Translations under genes and position numbers: made by a program
Origin: an uncultured Eubacteriales bacterium
Lineage (GTDB): Bacteria; Bacillota; Clostridia; Christensenellales; UBA1242
DNA: 64,000 bases
Direction of reading: 5' to 3'
NCBI GenBank assembly: GCA_902496015.1
Contig: CABUZJ010000002.1
Span: 124,001 to 188,000 of the forward strand
The notes under the pieces: model-generated
Seen by the model: only the letters and a program-made list of their open reading frames with translations
What the model was told of the DNA's origin: nothing
The model's database searches: none
Shown: piece after piece, positions 35,577 through 44,555 of the stretch
Numbering within the stretch: position 1 is the stretch's first letter
How the letters are laid out: each line of letters begins with the position of its first letter

Positions 35577-36385
35577 TTGGAATAAAATATAGCCCTAGTG
35601 GCAAAGTTTATTATTTTAATGCTTGCGGATTAAACTTAAATAAAGAAGACAGGGTGATTGTGGAAACATCGGCAGGCTTGCAATTTGGTGTGGTTGCTTT
35701 TGCAGAGCGTGAAATTGAAAACTTGGATGGTGATATGGAATTAAAACCAGTTGTGAGAATTGCAACTGAAAAAGATATTTTAAAACGCAAAGCACTTGAT
35801 GAAAAAATCCCTGAGACTTTAAGGTTAATAAAACAGAAAGTGGCTAAATTCAATTTGCCAATGAAAATTAGTGAAGCAAGTTACACATTTGATGGCTCAA
35901 AGTTAATTATAGAATTTACTGCCGAAGATAGAGTAGATTTTAGGGAATTATTAAAAGATTTAGCATCTACTTTTAAAGTTCGTATAGAATTAAAACAAAT
36001 TGGGCAAAGAGATGAAGTTAAAAATAAAGGTGGTTTGGGACCATGTGGCCAAGAATGTTGTTGTAAAAGATTTTTAAATGATTTTGAACATGTAACGGTT
36101 AAAATGGCTAAAACTCAGGGTTTGTCTTTATCACCTAGCAAAATAAACGGTTTATGTGGAAGACTTATGTGTTGCCTTGGCTATGAGAACAAGAATTATG
36201 AGGAAGTTTTAAAGCGTATGCCAAAAATAAATAGCGAAGTTGAAACTCCAAAAGGGAAAGGAACTTGCGTTTATTGTGATGTTTTAAAAGAACTTGTGAG
36301 TGTAAAAACTTTGCAAAGTGATGGGGCAATTAATATTGACAATTGGCCCCTTAGAGAATTAAAATTTAAAAAAATAGGAGAGTAA
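35564..36385 (+). CDS. ricT: PSP1-domain protein RicT (YaaT)
   Basis: 273 aa. The PSP1 domain (DRVIVETSAGLQFGVVAF, about residues 25-100) is followed by the Cys-rich region GLGPCGQECCCKRFL and GLCGRLMCCLGYE. In Bacillus, RicT joins RicA and RicF in a complex with [4Fe-4S] clusters that aids RNase Y maturation of transcripts and Spo0A phosphorylation. The GGTGGAG/AAGGTGA ribosome binding site is inside holB. A small two-cluster ferredoxin gene follows 4 nt later. Confidence 0.93.
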   Translation: MQKVVGIKYSPSGKVYYFNACGLNLNKEDRVIVETSAGLQFGVVAFAEREIENLDGDMELKPVVRIATEKDILKRKALDEKIPETLRLIKQKVAKFNLPMKISEASYTFDGSKLIIEFTAEDRVDFRELLKDLASTFKVRIELKQIGQRDEVKNKGGLGPCGQECCCKRFLNDFEHVTVKMAKTQGLSLSPSKINGLCGRLMCCLGYENKNYEEVLKRMPKINSEVETPKGKGTCVYCDVLKELVSVKTLQSDGAINIDNWPLRELKFKKIGE

Positions 36386-36389
36386 AATT

Positions 36390-36560
36390 ATGGCTTATAA
36401 AATTACAGATAAATGTATAAAGTGCGGTGGGTGCGAACCAATGTGTCCAGTTGGAGCGATTAGTTTTGATGGCAATAAATATGTTATAGACCCTAAAAAA
36501 TGTGTTTCTTGTGGCATGTGTGCTAATGTTTGCCCAGTTGGTGCACCTGTTAGTGAGTAA
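36390..36560 (+). CDS. 2[4Fe-4S] ferredoxin, 56 aa
   Basis: A classic clostridial-type ferredoxin. Cysteines at 9, 12, 15, 19 and 38, 41, 44, 48 form two CX2CX2CX3CP motifs (CIKCGGCEPMCPVGAI and CVSCGMCANVCPVGAP). It carries electrons at low potential in the cytoplasm. AGGAGA lies 8 nt before the ATG, at the end of ricT. It overlaps the next gene by 8 nt if that starts at GTG 36553. Its place beside the Fe-S protein RicT is notable. Confidence 0.93.
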   Translation: MAYKITDKCIKCGGCEPMCPVGAISFDGNKYVIDPKKCVSCGMCANVCPVGAPVSE

Positions 36561-37299
36561 TTTAAAAAATAATAATGATGAAATAATTTGTGACCTTCAA
36601 TGCGAAGGTCTTTTGTGTTTACAAAAAAAAGATGGTTATGGATTTACAACAGATGCGGTGTTACTTGCAAATTTTATAAAAGCGAATAAAAACAGTGTAG
36701 GCGTGGAATTTTGTGCGGGAAGTGGTGTTATTTCAATTTTGGTTAATGCTAAACAAGAAGTAAAGAAGATTTATGCAGTTGAAATTCAAAAGGAATTATC
36801 TGCTATGTGTGGCAGAACACTCGAAATTAATGGCATTTTAAATATTATTCCTGTTAATATGGCACTTGAAGAATTTAGTTTAAACCATAAAGAAAAAGTT
36901 GATTTTGTTTTTGCAAATCCCCCTTATTACAAAAATAAAAGTGGCAAACTGCCACAAAATGAACAGATAAAAATATGCAAGCATGAAATTTTAACTAATA
37001 TAGATAGTATAATTAATTGTGCAAGTTTGATTTTAAAACAAGGCGGTAAATTATTTTTAGTTCATTTAAAAGCAAGAAAGCAAGAGATAATAGAAAAATT
37101 AAAAATAAAAGGATTTAGTATCTGTAAAACTTGTGATATTTTCCCAATGCAAAATAAGCCTAGCCATATTTTTTTAGTTGAAGCAATATTTAACGAATAT
37201 TGCACAAATAAAGAATTAAAACCTATTATTTTAAAAAATGCTAATGGAGAGTTTACAAAAGAATTAACCCAAATTTATAGTGGTTCTTATTGTTGGTAG
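36553..37299 (+). CDS. tRNA1(Val) (adenine(37)-N6)-methyltransferase family protein
   Basis: About 248 aa, a TrmN6/YabB-type SAM-dependent methyltransferase: DGYGFTTDAVLLANFIK, VGVEFCAGSGVISIL (SAM loop) and the FANPPYYK catalytic motif. It is the usual partner of holB and ricT. The start is uncertain. GTG 36553 overlaps the ferredoxin stop, and the codons upstream of it are the ferredoxin gene in another frame, so longer starts are unlikely. Target specificity is by family only. Confidence 0.88.
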   Translation: MSNLKNNNDEIICDLQCEGLLCLQKKDGYGFTTDAVLLANFIKANKNSVGVEFCAGSGVISILVNAKQEVKKIYAVEIQKELSAMCGRTLEINGILNIIPVNMALEEFSLNHKEKVDFVFANPPYYKNKSGKLPQNEQIKICKHEILTNIDSIINCASLILKQGGKLFLVHLKARKQEIIEKLKIKGFSICKTCDIFPMQNKPSHIFLVEAIFNEYCTNKELKPIILKNANGEFTKELTQIYSGSYCW

Positions 37300-37806
37300 T
37301 TACATAACTTTACAAATTAAGCACGCAATAATGCTCCCAATAAAACAACTTAAAAGAGCAATTGGAATGGTGTAGCCTAATTTTCTTACTTTTGTTGATG
37401 TGAAATACACGGCAGTTATATAAAATACAGTTTCGGTGCAACTCATTATAACGCTAGCACACCTTGCAATGTAACTATCTGGGCCATAGGTAGCATAAAT
37501 TTCACTAACCATTGCAACACTACCAGAACCTGTAAATGGACGAAGAACTAAAAAGTTAACAAGTTCTTTAGGAATGCCTATTGCTGTAAAAAGTGGCGAA
37601 ATTAAGTTAGCAACTATATCGGCAAGCCCGCTAATTTTAAAAAGTTCAACCGCAGCAAATATAGCAACAAGAAATGGAAATGTTTTTATGCAAAGGTCTA
37701 CTGCTTCTTTCCCGCCTGAAACAAAATAATTATAAGCATTAATATTTTTTATAAAACACACTATACAAAGAATTAAAACAAAAACGGGGATTATGTAAAC
37801 TGCCAT
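37300..37806 (-). CDS. spmB: Spore maturation protein B
   Basis: 168 aa membrane protein of the nucleoside-recognition/Gate family with about five hydrophobic segments and the conserved GKEAVDLCIKTFPFLVAIFA and RPFTGSGSVAMVSEIYATYG. With SpmA it affects spore core dehydration in Bacillus. The start codon overlaps the spmA stop by 1 nt, and its own stop abuts the convergent trmN6 gene. Confidence 0.92.
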   Translation of the reverse strand: MAVYIIPVFVLILCIVCFIKNINAYNYFVSGGKEAVDLCIKTFPFLVAIFAAVELFKISGLADIVANLISPLFTAIGIPKELVNFLVLRPFTGSGSVAMVSEIYATYGPDSYIARCASVIMSCTETVFYITAVYFTSTKVRKLGYTIPIALLSCFIGSIIACLICKVM

Positions 37807-38384
37807 TATTCTTTTCCCTGCTTTTTTCTAAAATGATGAATTATTCGAACCAAAATAATAGCGATAGTGGTAGAAAGAAAACTTGCTAAAATTGAAGGAA
37901 GAATTATGCTTGAAGAATTTTTACTGCCTGCTGCTGTCATTAGTCCCATTATAGATGTTGGTAATAATTGAAGACTTGTGCAACTTATAACTACTAACAT
38001 TATCATTGGGAATGTTGCTTTTGTTTTATCTTTGCCCATTGATTCAATTGCTTTAATTCCAAGAGGTGTAGCGGCACCATTCATGCCAAGTATGTTAGCA
38101 CTCATATTCATGCTAACAAGTTTTTTACTTTCGTCGCTTAAAGTGTTTTTTCCAAAAATTAAGTTAATTAATGGTGATAAGATTTTAGCCATAAATTTGG
38201 TTACGCCAGTTTGCTCTAATATTGCAAAAATTCCAATCCATATTGCATAAATTGTGCATAATTCAAAAGACAAAGTTAATGCTTTATTAGAAGCATTTAA
38301 CATGCCTGCCAAAACTGAATTTGGGTCTATAAATAAAAGAACACAAATACTTGTAATTAAAAGTGTTAACCAAACTTTATTCAT
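37806..38384 (-). CDS. spmA: Spore maturation protein A
   Basis: About 192 aa, with the nucleoside-recognition/Gate motif NMSANILGMNGAATPLGIKA and several hydrophobic segments. Acts with SpmB. No Shine-Dalgarno sequence exists. ATG 38384 (MNKVWLT) has TATAAT ending 10 nt upstream; an in-frame GTG at 38405 has CATAAT ending exactly 6 nt upstream. Either start implies a near-leaderless message, and I cannot decide between them. Confidence 0.88.
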   Translation of the reverse strand: MNKVWLTLLITSICVLLFIDPNSVLAGMLNASNKALTLSFELCTIYAIWIGIFAILEQTGVTKFMAKILSPLINLIFGKNTLSDESKKLVSMNMSANILGMNGAATPLGIKAIESMGKDKTKATFPMIMLVVISCTSLQLLPTSIMGLMTAAGSKNSSSIILPSILASFLSTTIAIILVRIIHHFRKKQGKE

Positions 38385-38451
38385 GTTAAATTTTATTATA
38401 TTCACTTTTAAATTATGTTTTAATATGCTAAAATAATAAAAGAGGTGACTT

Positions 38452-39213
38452 ATGTTTATAGATTCACATTGTCATTTAGAAGATGAATTAATAAATAATA
38501 CGCAAACACTTAATCAAATAAATAATGATAAGGATTTATTTAGTGTAATTACATTAGGAACAGATATTGTATCTTCTAAAAAAGCAATTGACTTTGCTAA
38601 AAAATATAGTAAAGTTTATGCATGTGTTGGCATTCATGCAGAGAACGCAGAGCAGTGGAATGAACAAAGTTTAAATGACCTTGAAATCCTTGCAAAGCAA
38701 AACAAAGTAGTTGCCATTGGAGAAATCGGTTTAGATTATCATTACAACAAAGAAAATAAATCATTACAAACAAAAATTTTTATAGAGCAAATAAAACTTG
38801 CTTATAAATTAAAATTACCAATTTGTATTCATTGTAGAGATGCCGTTGAAGATGTTTATGAGATTTTGAAATCTAACATTTCATATTTAAAGTATGGTGC
38901 TGTTATGCATTGTTTTTGCGAAACTGAAAGTTGGGCAAAAAAATTTTGTGAACTGGGATTATTTATTTCATTTGCGGGCAATTTTACTTATAAAGGTTAT
39001 GATAAAAATGTTGCTAAAAAAGTGCCTTTAAATAAAATATTAATAGAAACCGATAGCCCCTATCTTTCTCCTGTGCCTTTTAGGGGGCAAATTAACACTC
39101 CCGTAAATGTTAAATTAGTTGCACAAGAACTTTCAAAGGTATTAGAAATAGAGTTAAATGAAATTTCTAAAATTACAACTGATAATGCAAAGAGATTTTA
39201 TAACATAAAATAA
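38452..39213 (+). CDS. tatD: TatD family metal-dependent hydrolase/DNase
   Basis: 253 aa TIM-barrel amidohydrolase: DSHCHLED metal ligands at the start, AIGEIGLDYHY, CIHCRDA, VMHCFCET and ILIETDSPYLSP. Family members have 3'-5' exonuclease or D-aminoacyl-tRNA-type hydrolase activity. AGAGGTGA gives the start. It is followed by rsmA after a 110-nt structured spacer; the pair is standard in Firmicutes. Confidence 0.94.
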   Translation: MFIDSHCHLEDELINNTQTLNQINNDKDLFSVITLGTDIVSSKKAIDFAKKYSKVYACVGIHAENAEQWNEQSLNDLEILAKQNKVVAIGEIGLDYHYNKENKSLQTKIFIEQIKLAYKLKLPICIHCRDAVEDVYEILKSNISYLKYGAVMHCFCETESWAKKFCELGLFISFAGNFTYKGYDKNVAKKVPLNKILIETDSPYLSPVPFRGQINTPVNVKLVAQELSKVLEIELNEISKITTDNAKRFYNIK

Positions 39214-39214
39214 A

Positions 39215-39292
39215 AGAACCTTGTTAAAGGTTCTAGTCATCTTTCGCAAAACTTCTTTTGCATGGCCGTTATGGCTTAATCCTAGGTTTTGC
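39215..39292 (+). other. Structured spacer between tatD and rsmA
   Basis: A hairpin AGAACCTT / AAGGTTCT (39215-39234) lacks a T-run. It is followed by an outer stem GCAAAAC (39246-39252) / GTTTTGC (39286-39292) that encloses GCC-GTTAT-GGC (39265-39275). The spacer is more GC-rich than most gaps here. No known riboswitch is recognised. Confidence 0.4.
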
Positions 39293-39323
39293 AAAATAAA
39301 AAAAAATATACAAGGAAAAGAAA

Positions 39324-40115
39324 ATGCAACATAATTTTAAAAAGAAATTTGGTCAAAATTTTATTACAGATAACAACCTACTTAATTTAATAATTGCTGA
39401 TGCAAAAATTGATAACACTAAATTGGTGTTGGAAATTGGTGCAGGGGCAGGAACACTTACGGAAAAACTTGCACAAAACGCAAAAAAAGTTATAAGTTTT
39501 GAAATAGATAGTGAACTTAAAAAATTTCTTCTGCCATTAGAAAAAAAGTATGATAATTTAACAGTTATTTTTGCTGACTTTATGAAAGAAGATTTAAGTA
39601 AATTTAATTTAAATGAATTTTGTGTGGTCGCAAATTTGCCTTATTATATAACTACTGCAATAATTTTCAAATTTTTAAAAATAAAACCGATAAGCATGAC
39701 GCTAATGGTGCAGAAAGAAGTTGCACAAAGGTTATGTGCAAATCCAAAAAATAGAGAATATGGGGCAATGAGTGTTATTTGTCAAACTGTGGCTAAAGTT
39801 AATATTACAAGAATGGTGCCACGCACAATGTTTATTCCAATGCCAGAAGTAGATAGTGCAGTTATTAATTTTGAATTTAATAGTGAAATACTTACAGATG
39901 ACTATATAAATTTTGTGAGACATTGTTTTGGTGCAAAAAGAAAAACTCTTATTAATAATTTGTCTTTGACATTTAATATAACTAAACAAGAGTTGTCTAA
40001 AATTTTAACTGAACTTGCTATTGATGTAAACGCTAGGGCAGAGGAACTTAGTGTTTGTCAGTTTAAAAAGTTATTTAATACTTTTTATAAACCTAACAGA
40101 CAAAATAAATTATAA
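39324..40115 (+). CDS. rsmA: 16S rRNA (adenine(1518)-N6/adenine(1519)-N6)-dimethyltransferase
   Basis: 263 aa KsgA enzyme that dimethylates two adjacent adenines near the 16S 3' end during 30S maturation. It starts with the family FKKKFGQNFITDNNLLN, has the SAM loop LEIGAGAGTLTEKL and the catalytic VANLPYYIT, and ends in the small helical domain. AAGGAAAAG precedes the ATG. Possibly regulated by the structured spacer upstream. Confidence 0.96.
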   Translation: MQHNFKKKFGQNFITDNNLLNLIIADAKIDNTKLVLEIGAGAGTLTEKLAQNAKKVISFEIDSELKKFLLPLEKKYDNLTVIFADFMKEDLSKFNLNEFCVVANLPYYITTAIIFKFLKIKPISMTLMVQKEVAQRLCANPKNREYGAMSVICQTVAKVNITRMVPRTMFIPMPEVDSAVINFEFNSEILTDDYINFVRHCFGAKRKTLINNLSLTFNITKQELSKILTELAIDVNARAEELSVCQFKKLFNTFYKPNRQNKL

Positions 40116-40143
40116 TAATACAAATTTAATCACCAGTAACAAA

Positions 40144-40178
40144 AAGGTGCTAACAAATTTTGTTGGCACTATTTTTTT
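40144..40178 (+). terminator. Rho-independent terminator after rsmA
   Basis: Stem GGTGCTAACAAA / TTTGTTGGCACT with G-T pairs, followed by T7. Confidence 0.85.
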
Positions 40179-40207
40179 ATGTGGTAAAATAAATTGAAGG
40201 TGAAATT

Positions 40208-41071
40208 ATGGAGTTTGAAAAGTTTTATTGTTTAATAAAAGAAGTTTGTGATAATAACTCTACTAATCAAATATTAGGTGTTGCAAAGGCAATAAAAAAT
40301 GGCAACGATTTTAGTTTAACTTTCTCATTTAATAAATCAATAAACTCGCCAATTTATGTTGAAGTTTATAATATCAACAATAAAGTTTTTGCAGAGTTTA
40401 TTAAAGATTATACAATAAAGTTAGATAGTTTTATTTTTCAACCAAATTTGAGTATTAGTGTTTATAGTGGGGCAAATTTAATTGGCTTTTATGGTGATTT
40501 AAATGTCTTGAAAGAATGTGCAAAAGTAAGTTTATTTGACGACAACGAAGAAAGTATTGAAAAAATTATTGACAATGAAATGAAGTTGACTGCAATAGAT
40601 GATGCACGATTAAATTTTAATATAAAAAACCATGAAAATAACTTTAAAGTTGAAATAGATACTAAATTAGAACCAATTAAATTAGACAATAACAAAAAAC
40701 CTCGTAAAATAAAAGATATAATTTTAAAACCATTATATAGAAAAGTTGAACTTCATTATTTCAAGCAAATAGAAAAAAGTTTGTGTGAATTATTTGCTAA
40801 TTGTGCAAGAGAAAGGGTTCTTGAATGTATGTTTTCAAACTCTAAGTGGGTAAGAGCGGAAACTCCTAATGGAATTATGGTAATTGGTATAATTTACTCT
40901 AATAATAGACCTATAAAAATAGGTATTGGTTATCCTATTGATATAGCGAAAACTAAATTTAAAGATACTAAACTTGGCAGAATGTTTTACTATCCAATAT
41001 CACTTAACACAAAATTTGGGTATTATTTAGTATTTAAAAGTGCTAATAACGGAAAAACATGTAAAATTTAG
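40208..41071 (+). CDS. Hypothetical protein, 287 aa
   Basis: No named family. The N-terminal half is beta-rich (about 15-105). A Lys-rich linker leads to a C-terminal domain (about 185-287) with YFKQIEKSLCELFANC, W-containing SKWVRAETPNGIMVIGIIYS, IKIGIGYPID and a closing GYYLVFKSANNGK. That C-terminal pattern resembles an uncharacterised clostridial family, recognised from memory only. No signal or membrane segment. GAAGGTGA gives the start, with TAAAAT shortly upstream. Confidence 0.7.
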   Translation: MEFEKFYCLIKEVCDNNSTNQILGVAKAIKNGNDFSLTFSFNKSINSPIYVEVYNINNKVFAEFIKDYTIKLDSFIFQPNLSISVYSGANLIGFYGDLNVLKECAKVSLFDDNEESIEKIIDNEMKLTAIDDARLNFNIKNHENNFKVEIDTKLEPIKLDNNKKPRKIKDIILKPLYRKVELHYFKQIEKSLCELFANCARERVLECMFSNSKWVRAETPNGIMVIGIIYSNNRPIKIGIGYPIDIAKTKFKDTKLGRMFYYPISLNTKFGYYLVFKSANNGKTCKI

Positions 41072-41132
41072 ATATTATGTGTGGCATAACATATAAAAAA
41101 TTGTAAAAATTAATTAATAAATCATTATGTAT

Positions 41133-41161
41133 TTGACAAAGTTTATAAATAAATATATTAT
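41133..41161 (+). promoter_or_regulatory. Promoter of lipoprotein gene
   Basis: TTGACA 41133-41138, 17-nt spacer, TATTAT 41156-41161. Confidence 0.7.
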
Positions 41162-41218
41162 AATTATTAGTTTAATTAATAACAATTAAAAAGCAAATAT
41201 TTTTTATGAGGGCTTGAT

Positions 41219-42607
41219 ATGAAAAATTTTTTTAAAATTATTCTTGCAATGGTTGTTTGTTTTGGGGCAATGTTTGGGTTAGTTGCTTGCAAGGAACCTG
41301 AACTAAGTGCCACATCTAATTCAACAACTGGTGTTGTTAGCAATGGTGGTAGTGTTGTTTCTTATAATAATTATATTTATTTTATTAACGGCACAAAAAC
41401 TAATGATGGAACTGGTAATAAAACTGGAAAAGTGGTTCAATCTGCAATTTATAAGGCAAAATTAGATGATAATGGCGATGTGCTTGAAATGACACAAGTT
41501 GTTAGTAGCCTAGTTGGATTTAGTAATGGTTCAATTCATATTTTTGGTGATTTTCTTTATTATGCAACCCCAAATAATGGCAAAAACAGCAAAGGGGAAA
41601 CTTTATATTACCAAACTTGTTTTTACAGATATGATTTAGTTACTGGAGCAAGTCAACTTCTTTACACTACAATTCAAAACAGCACAGATGAAACAATAGA
41701 TTACACATATTATAAATTTGGTGAAAAACTTTATTTACTTGTTTATGAAAAATCGCAAAAGGCAATAACTAGCATTGAAATTAATAATAAAACTAATAAA
41801 AAAGTAATTGTTAATGATGCCGAAAGTGTTCTTTTTGGAGAAAATTTTGGTGAAGTGAAAAATGCAGAAAACAATAGCATTGCCGAAAATTATGTTTTCT
41901 TTACAAGGTCAGCACTTGAAACTGGAACTGTTAGAACGGGAGTAAGAGTTTATAAAATTTATCCAGATGGCAGTGAAGAAATAAAGATTAGTGAAGGTGA
42001 GAGCGTTTCACTTTTAACAACAAGAAACGATAAGTTGGTTTATAGTTTAAATTCTAATATTTATATGCAATCAATAACCGCAGGTCAAGATACTTTAACT
42101 TTTAATAATAATCAAATTATTAGTTTAGAGTCTTATGAAAATGTTATCTTTTTAGAAGAAGACGATGGTGGGGTTGGTTTATTAGTTTTTGAAAATAACA
42201 TAATTAGATACTTAAAATTAAATAATGGTGTTGTGCCAGAAACAGATACTATTAATAATAGAGTTGTTTATGCTTTTGATGGTGATGATGTGAAGGCAAC
42301 TTTTGTGGCAACAGAAGGTGATTATGTTGTCTATATGTCTTCTAATTTACTGTATAAAGTTAAGTATAAAAATATTGGTGAAAATGAAATAATTGCACCT
42401 GAAAAATTAAGCACAACAACTGCTAACGAAGCAGATGGAATGCTTACAGCGGAAATTTTAAACGGATATATTTACTTCTTTAATAAAACAGATAATTCAA
42501 CTTATATGTATAGAGCAAGCATGACAACTCCATCAATCAATGATGTTGATGATGATGGTAATAGAAAAGTTGTGGGGGCAGCAACATTGTTTGGAGTTAA
42601 AGAATAA
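41219..42607 (+). CDS. Lipoprotein, beta-propeller-like
   Basis: 462 aa. The signal peptide ends in the lipobox LVAC (Cys about residue 24), so the protein should be anchored outside the membrane. The mature part repeats short strands with NYIYFING, DFLYYATPN, GEKLYLLVYE and NGYIYFFNKT, like DUF5050-type beta propellers. No catalytic residues are seen; binding or scaffolding is likely. GAGGGCTTG is a weak ribosome binding site. Own promoter and terminator. Confidence 0.8.
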   Translation: MKNFFKIILAMVVCFGAMFGLVACKEPELSATSNSTTGVVSNGGSVVSYNNYIYFINGTKTNDGTGNKTGKVVQSAIYKAKLDDNGDVLEMTQVVSSLVGFSNGSIHIFGDFLYYATPNNGKNSKGETLYYQTCFYRYDLVTGASQLLYTTIQNSTDETIDYTYYKFGEKLYLLVYEKSQKAITSIEINNKTNKKVIVNDAESVLFGENFGEVKNAENNSIAENYVFFTRSALETGTVRTGVRVYKIYPDGSEEIKISEGESVSLLTTRNDKLVYSLNSNIYMQSITAGQDTLTFNNNQIISLESYENVIFLEEDDGGVGLLVFENNIIRYLKLNNGVVPETDTINNRVVYAFDGDDVKATFVATEGDYVVYMSSNLLYKVKYKNIGENEIIAPEKLSTTTANEADGMLTAEILNGYIYFFNKTDNSTYMYRASMTTPSINDVDDDGNRKVVGAATLFGVKE

Positions 42608-42610
42608 AAT

Positions 42611-42638
42611 AAAAAATCACTCAACTGAGTGATTTTTT
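42611..42638. terminator. Bidirectional terminator
   Basis: Perfect stem AAAAAATCACTCA / TGAGTGATTTTTT with loop AC, between convergent genes. Confidence 0.9.
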
Positions 42639-42656
42639 ACTTAAATACCATTATTG

Positions 42657-43190
42657 TTAATTATCTTCTAGAAGAATATCGTAAAGTGCGCCATAAACTT
42701 GACTAGCTTTTTCTTCCCATTTTTTATAAATATCTTGTGCGTTACTGCGATTTGCCACATTAAGTTTAAGTTCAAGTTTAGGCCCTGCTGGGTCTAAAAT
42801 TTTAAGCAACACGGTGTAAGACCCATCATCGTTACGGCTATAATCTCTAAAATATTCTTGTTTTCTTCTAAAATTAAGCCTGTTCATTTTAACATAGTTT
42901 GAAATTTCATCTCTTAGGCTTGCAGGAATATTAATAAAAAAATAATTTAAACACATTCTTCCTTCGGTTGTAATTGTGTAATATCTTTCTCCGCTTTTAG
43001 AGTTGTTAATTATTAAAAAACCAGAATCAATTAGGTCTGCCATTATTTCTTTGCAAAGCATATAACTTATCCATGCATTTTGACTGCAACACATGTCAAG
43101 GACTGTTTCTTCTGTTAGTGGAATTTCCATTTTGTCGAACACAAACAATATTACTAATTTACTTATTTTTGCATTATTTGCTACATCCAT
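42657..43190 (-). CDS. DUF4364 family winged-helix protein
   Basis: 177 aa. The N-terminal half has the winged-helix pattern KISKLVILFVFDKMEIPLTE, the recognition-helix region and the wing GERYYTITTEGRMCLNYF. The C-terminal part (SYTVLLKILD) is the DUF4364 domain found widely in Clostridia. It is probably a DNA-binding regulator with an unknown target. AGAGGAA precedes the ATG. It is divergent from the 247-aa hypothetical gene. Confidence 0.85.
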   Translation of the reverse strand: MDVANNAKISKLVILFVFDKMEIPLTEETVLDMCCSQNAWISYMLCKEIMADLIDSGFLIINNSKSGERYYTITTEGRMCLNYFFINIPASLRDEISNYVKMNRLNFRRKQEYFRDYSRNDDGSYTVLLKILDPAGPKLELKLNVANRSNAQDIYKKWEEKASQVYGALYDILLEDN

Positions 43191-43346
43191 AATAATTCCT
43201 CTTAATGCATATAGTATAACATGACAAAATGAAAAAATAAATAGTTTTTAAGAAATTTTAATTATTTATAGGTTAAAAGATTATATAAATTTATTTGCTA
43301 ATTATGTTTTATTTTGTTAAACTAATACATAGGAAGGTGTGATAAT

Positions 43347-44090
43347 ATGACTTATTGTAAACTTGAAGATATTGAAGCATTTACTACTGCGTGTGACAAT
43401 ATGGTTTCTAGTAAATATATTTTGGTAGATAAAAGATTGGGTGATGTTTTAAAATCAATTGCATCTACAAAACAAGTTTTTAATTTGATAAGCGAATGTA
43501 TGGTTAATTTTAATTTTGAGAAAGAACTCGCAGTAGCTACTTCTAAAATGGGCAAATTTATTATTCCAGAAGAACCACATAAATGCATTGCTTTTATCTT
43601 TTGCCTTTTAAATTTGTTAGATGATAAAAAAATCAATTTTAATCAGTTTTTAAATAAATATTTTTGTAATGATGAAGATGGAATTGGTCCTTATGCAACA
43701 TTTTGTAATGCAGTTGTAGTTCTGTTTAAAAATACCATTGTAACTGCACTTGTTGGCACATCTAACCATCAATCCGAAAATATTAACACCAAAAAACAAC
43801 TTTTCGATTTTAGCCCAGAATTGTTAGATAGATTGCTATTTTTAGTTAAAGATTTAAAAGCGTTTGTTCATGGAATGAAAGTTATTCGCAAAAGCAAATG
43901 CACTAGAAGTGAATTGCTTGAACAAATTAATGCTTTAATTTTAGCGATAGACGAAAAACAAGTTGCATATTTTAAGGCTTTAATTTTAGGCATTAAATAT
44001 TCAATTGGGGTAGAGCGTGAACTTGCAAGACGATTAATTGAAATTGAAGATATTATTGCAAAAGTGTTAGACCAGAAAGTAAGCGAATAA
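43347..44090 (+). CDS. Hypothetical protein, 247 aa
   Basis: I do not recognise a family. The sequence is alpha-helical without signal or obvious membrane segments. Conserved-looking parts include IIPEEPHKCIAFIFCLLNLL, FNQFLNKYFCNDEDGIGPYA, and a basic C-terminal region (KVIRKSKCTRSELLEQINAL and KYSIGVERELARRLIEIED). AGGAAGGTG is a strong ribosome binding site. Its divergence from the DUF4364 gene suggests joint control. Confidence 0.75.
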   Translation: MTYCKLEDIEAFTTACDNMVSSKYILVDKRLGDVLKSIASTKQVFNLISECMVNFNFEKELAVATSKMGKFIIPEEPHKCIAFIFCLLNLLDDKKINFNQFLNKYFCNDEDGIGPYATFCNAVVVLFKNTIVTALVGTSNHQSENINTKKQLFDFSPELLDRLLFLVKDLKAFVHGMKVIRKSKCTRSELLEQINALILAIDEKQVAYFKALILGIKYSIGVERELARRLIEIEDIIAKVLDQKVSE

Positions 44091-44144
44091 AATTCAAAAA
44101 AGTTATTTAACTTTTAAAAATTGTTAAAAATTTTGATTATTAAC

Positions 44145-44175
44145 AAAAAAATTGCTAGAAATGGCAATTTTTTTG
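44145..44175 (+). terminator. Rho-independent terminator
   Basis: Stem AAAAAATTGC / GCAATTTTTT with loop TAGAAATG. The rest of gap 44176-44416 is extremely AT-rich and holds only the 0A box and promoter elements of the 44-aa gene. Confidence 0.7.
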
Positions 44176-44309
44176 GTTTTATAATAAATAATTTTATTAA
44201 AATATGCAATAATGTTAATTTCACTATTATTTTTTAAAATATTTTTTAATTTTTAATAACTATTAACTAAAATATAAAAATTTATATAATAAGACAATGA
44301 TTTTGATAA

Positions 44310-44316
44310 TTCGACA
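44310..44316. promoter_or_regulatory. Exact 0A box upstream of 44-aa gene
   Basis: TTCGACA, the complement of the Spo0A box core, 100 nt before the ATG at 44417. A TTGACA with no good -10 and an inverted repeat ACAAAC / GTTTGT (around a GGAAG loop, about 44374-44390) lie between it and the gene. Confidence 0.45.
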
Positions 44317-44416
44317 AAAGTAGTCAATGTAAAGTATTTTTTTATAAAATTATTTATTTTAAAATAATAATTGACAAACGGAAGGTTTGTTAACACGCAA
44401 AAGGGGGAATAATAAC

Positions 44417-44551
44417 ATGGATTTTAAGCAAGAATTGAAGGTGGTCCTTGCAGACGAATTTATTGCAAAAGTTAGAGAAACTGAAGAAGGATTAGAAATT
44501 ACTTTTCTAGATGGACACACATATTTAATAAAAATTAAAAAAGTTGCTTAA
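44417..44551 (+). CDS. Small protein, 44 aa
   Basis: Reads MDFKQELKVVLADEFIAKVR and then GLEITFLDGHTYLIKIKKVA, a compact alpha/beta-looking acidic-basic protein. AAGGGGGAA is a very strong ribosome binding site, and a perfect terminator follows at 44556-44584, so it is a discrete expressed unit. An exact 0A box upstream hints at control by Spo0A. No family is recognised. Confidence 0.7.
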   Translation: MDFKQELKVVLADEFIAKVRETEEGLEITFLDGHTYLIKIKKVA

Positions 44552-44555
44552 TAAT

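Noticed and set aside
43130..43142. TTTTGTCGAACA, an exact 0A box
   Set aside because: Lies within the DUF4364 coding sequence, away from any start; probably chance.
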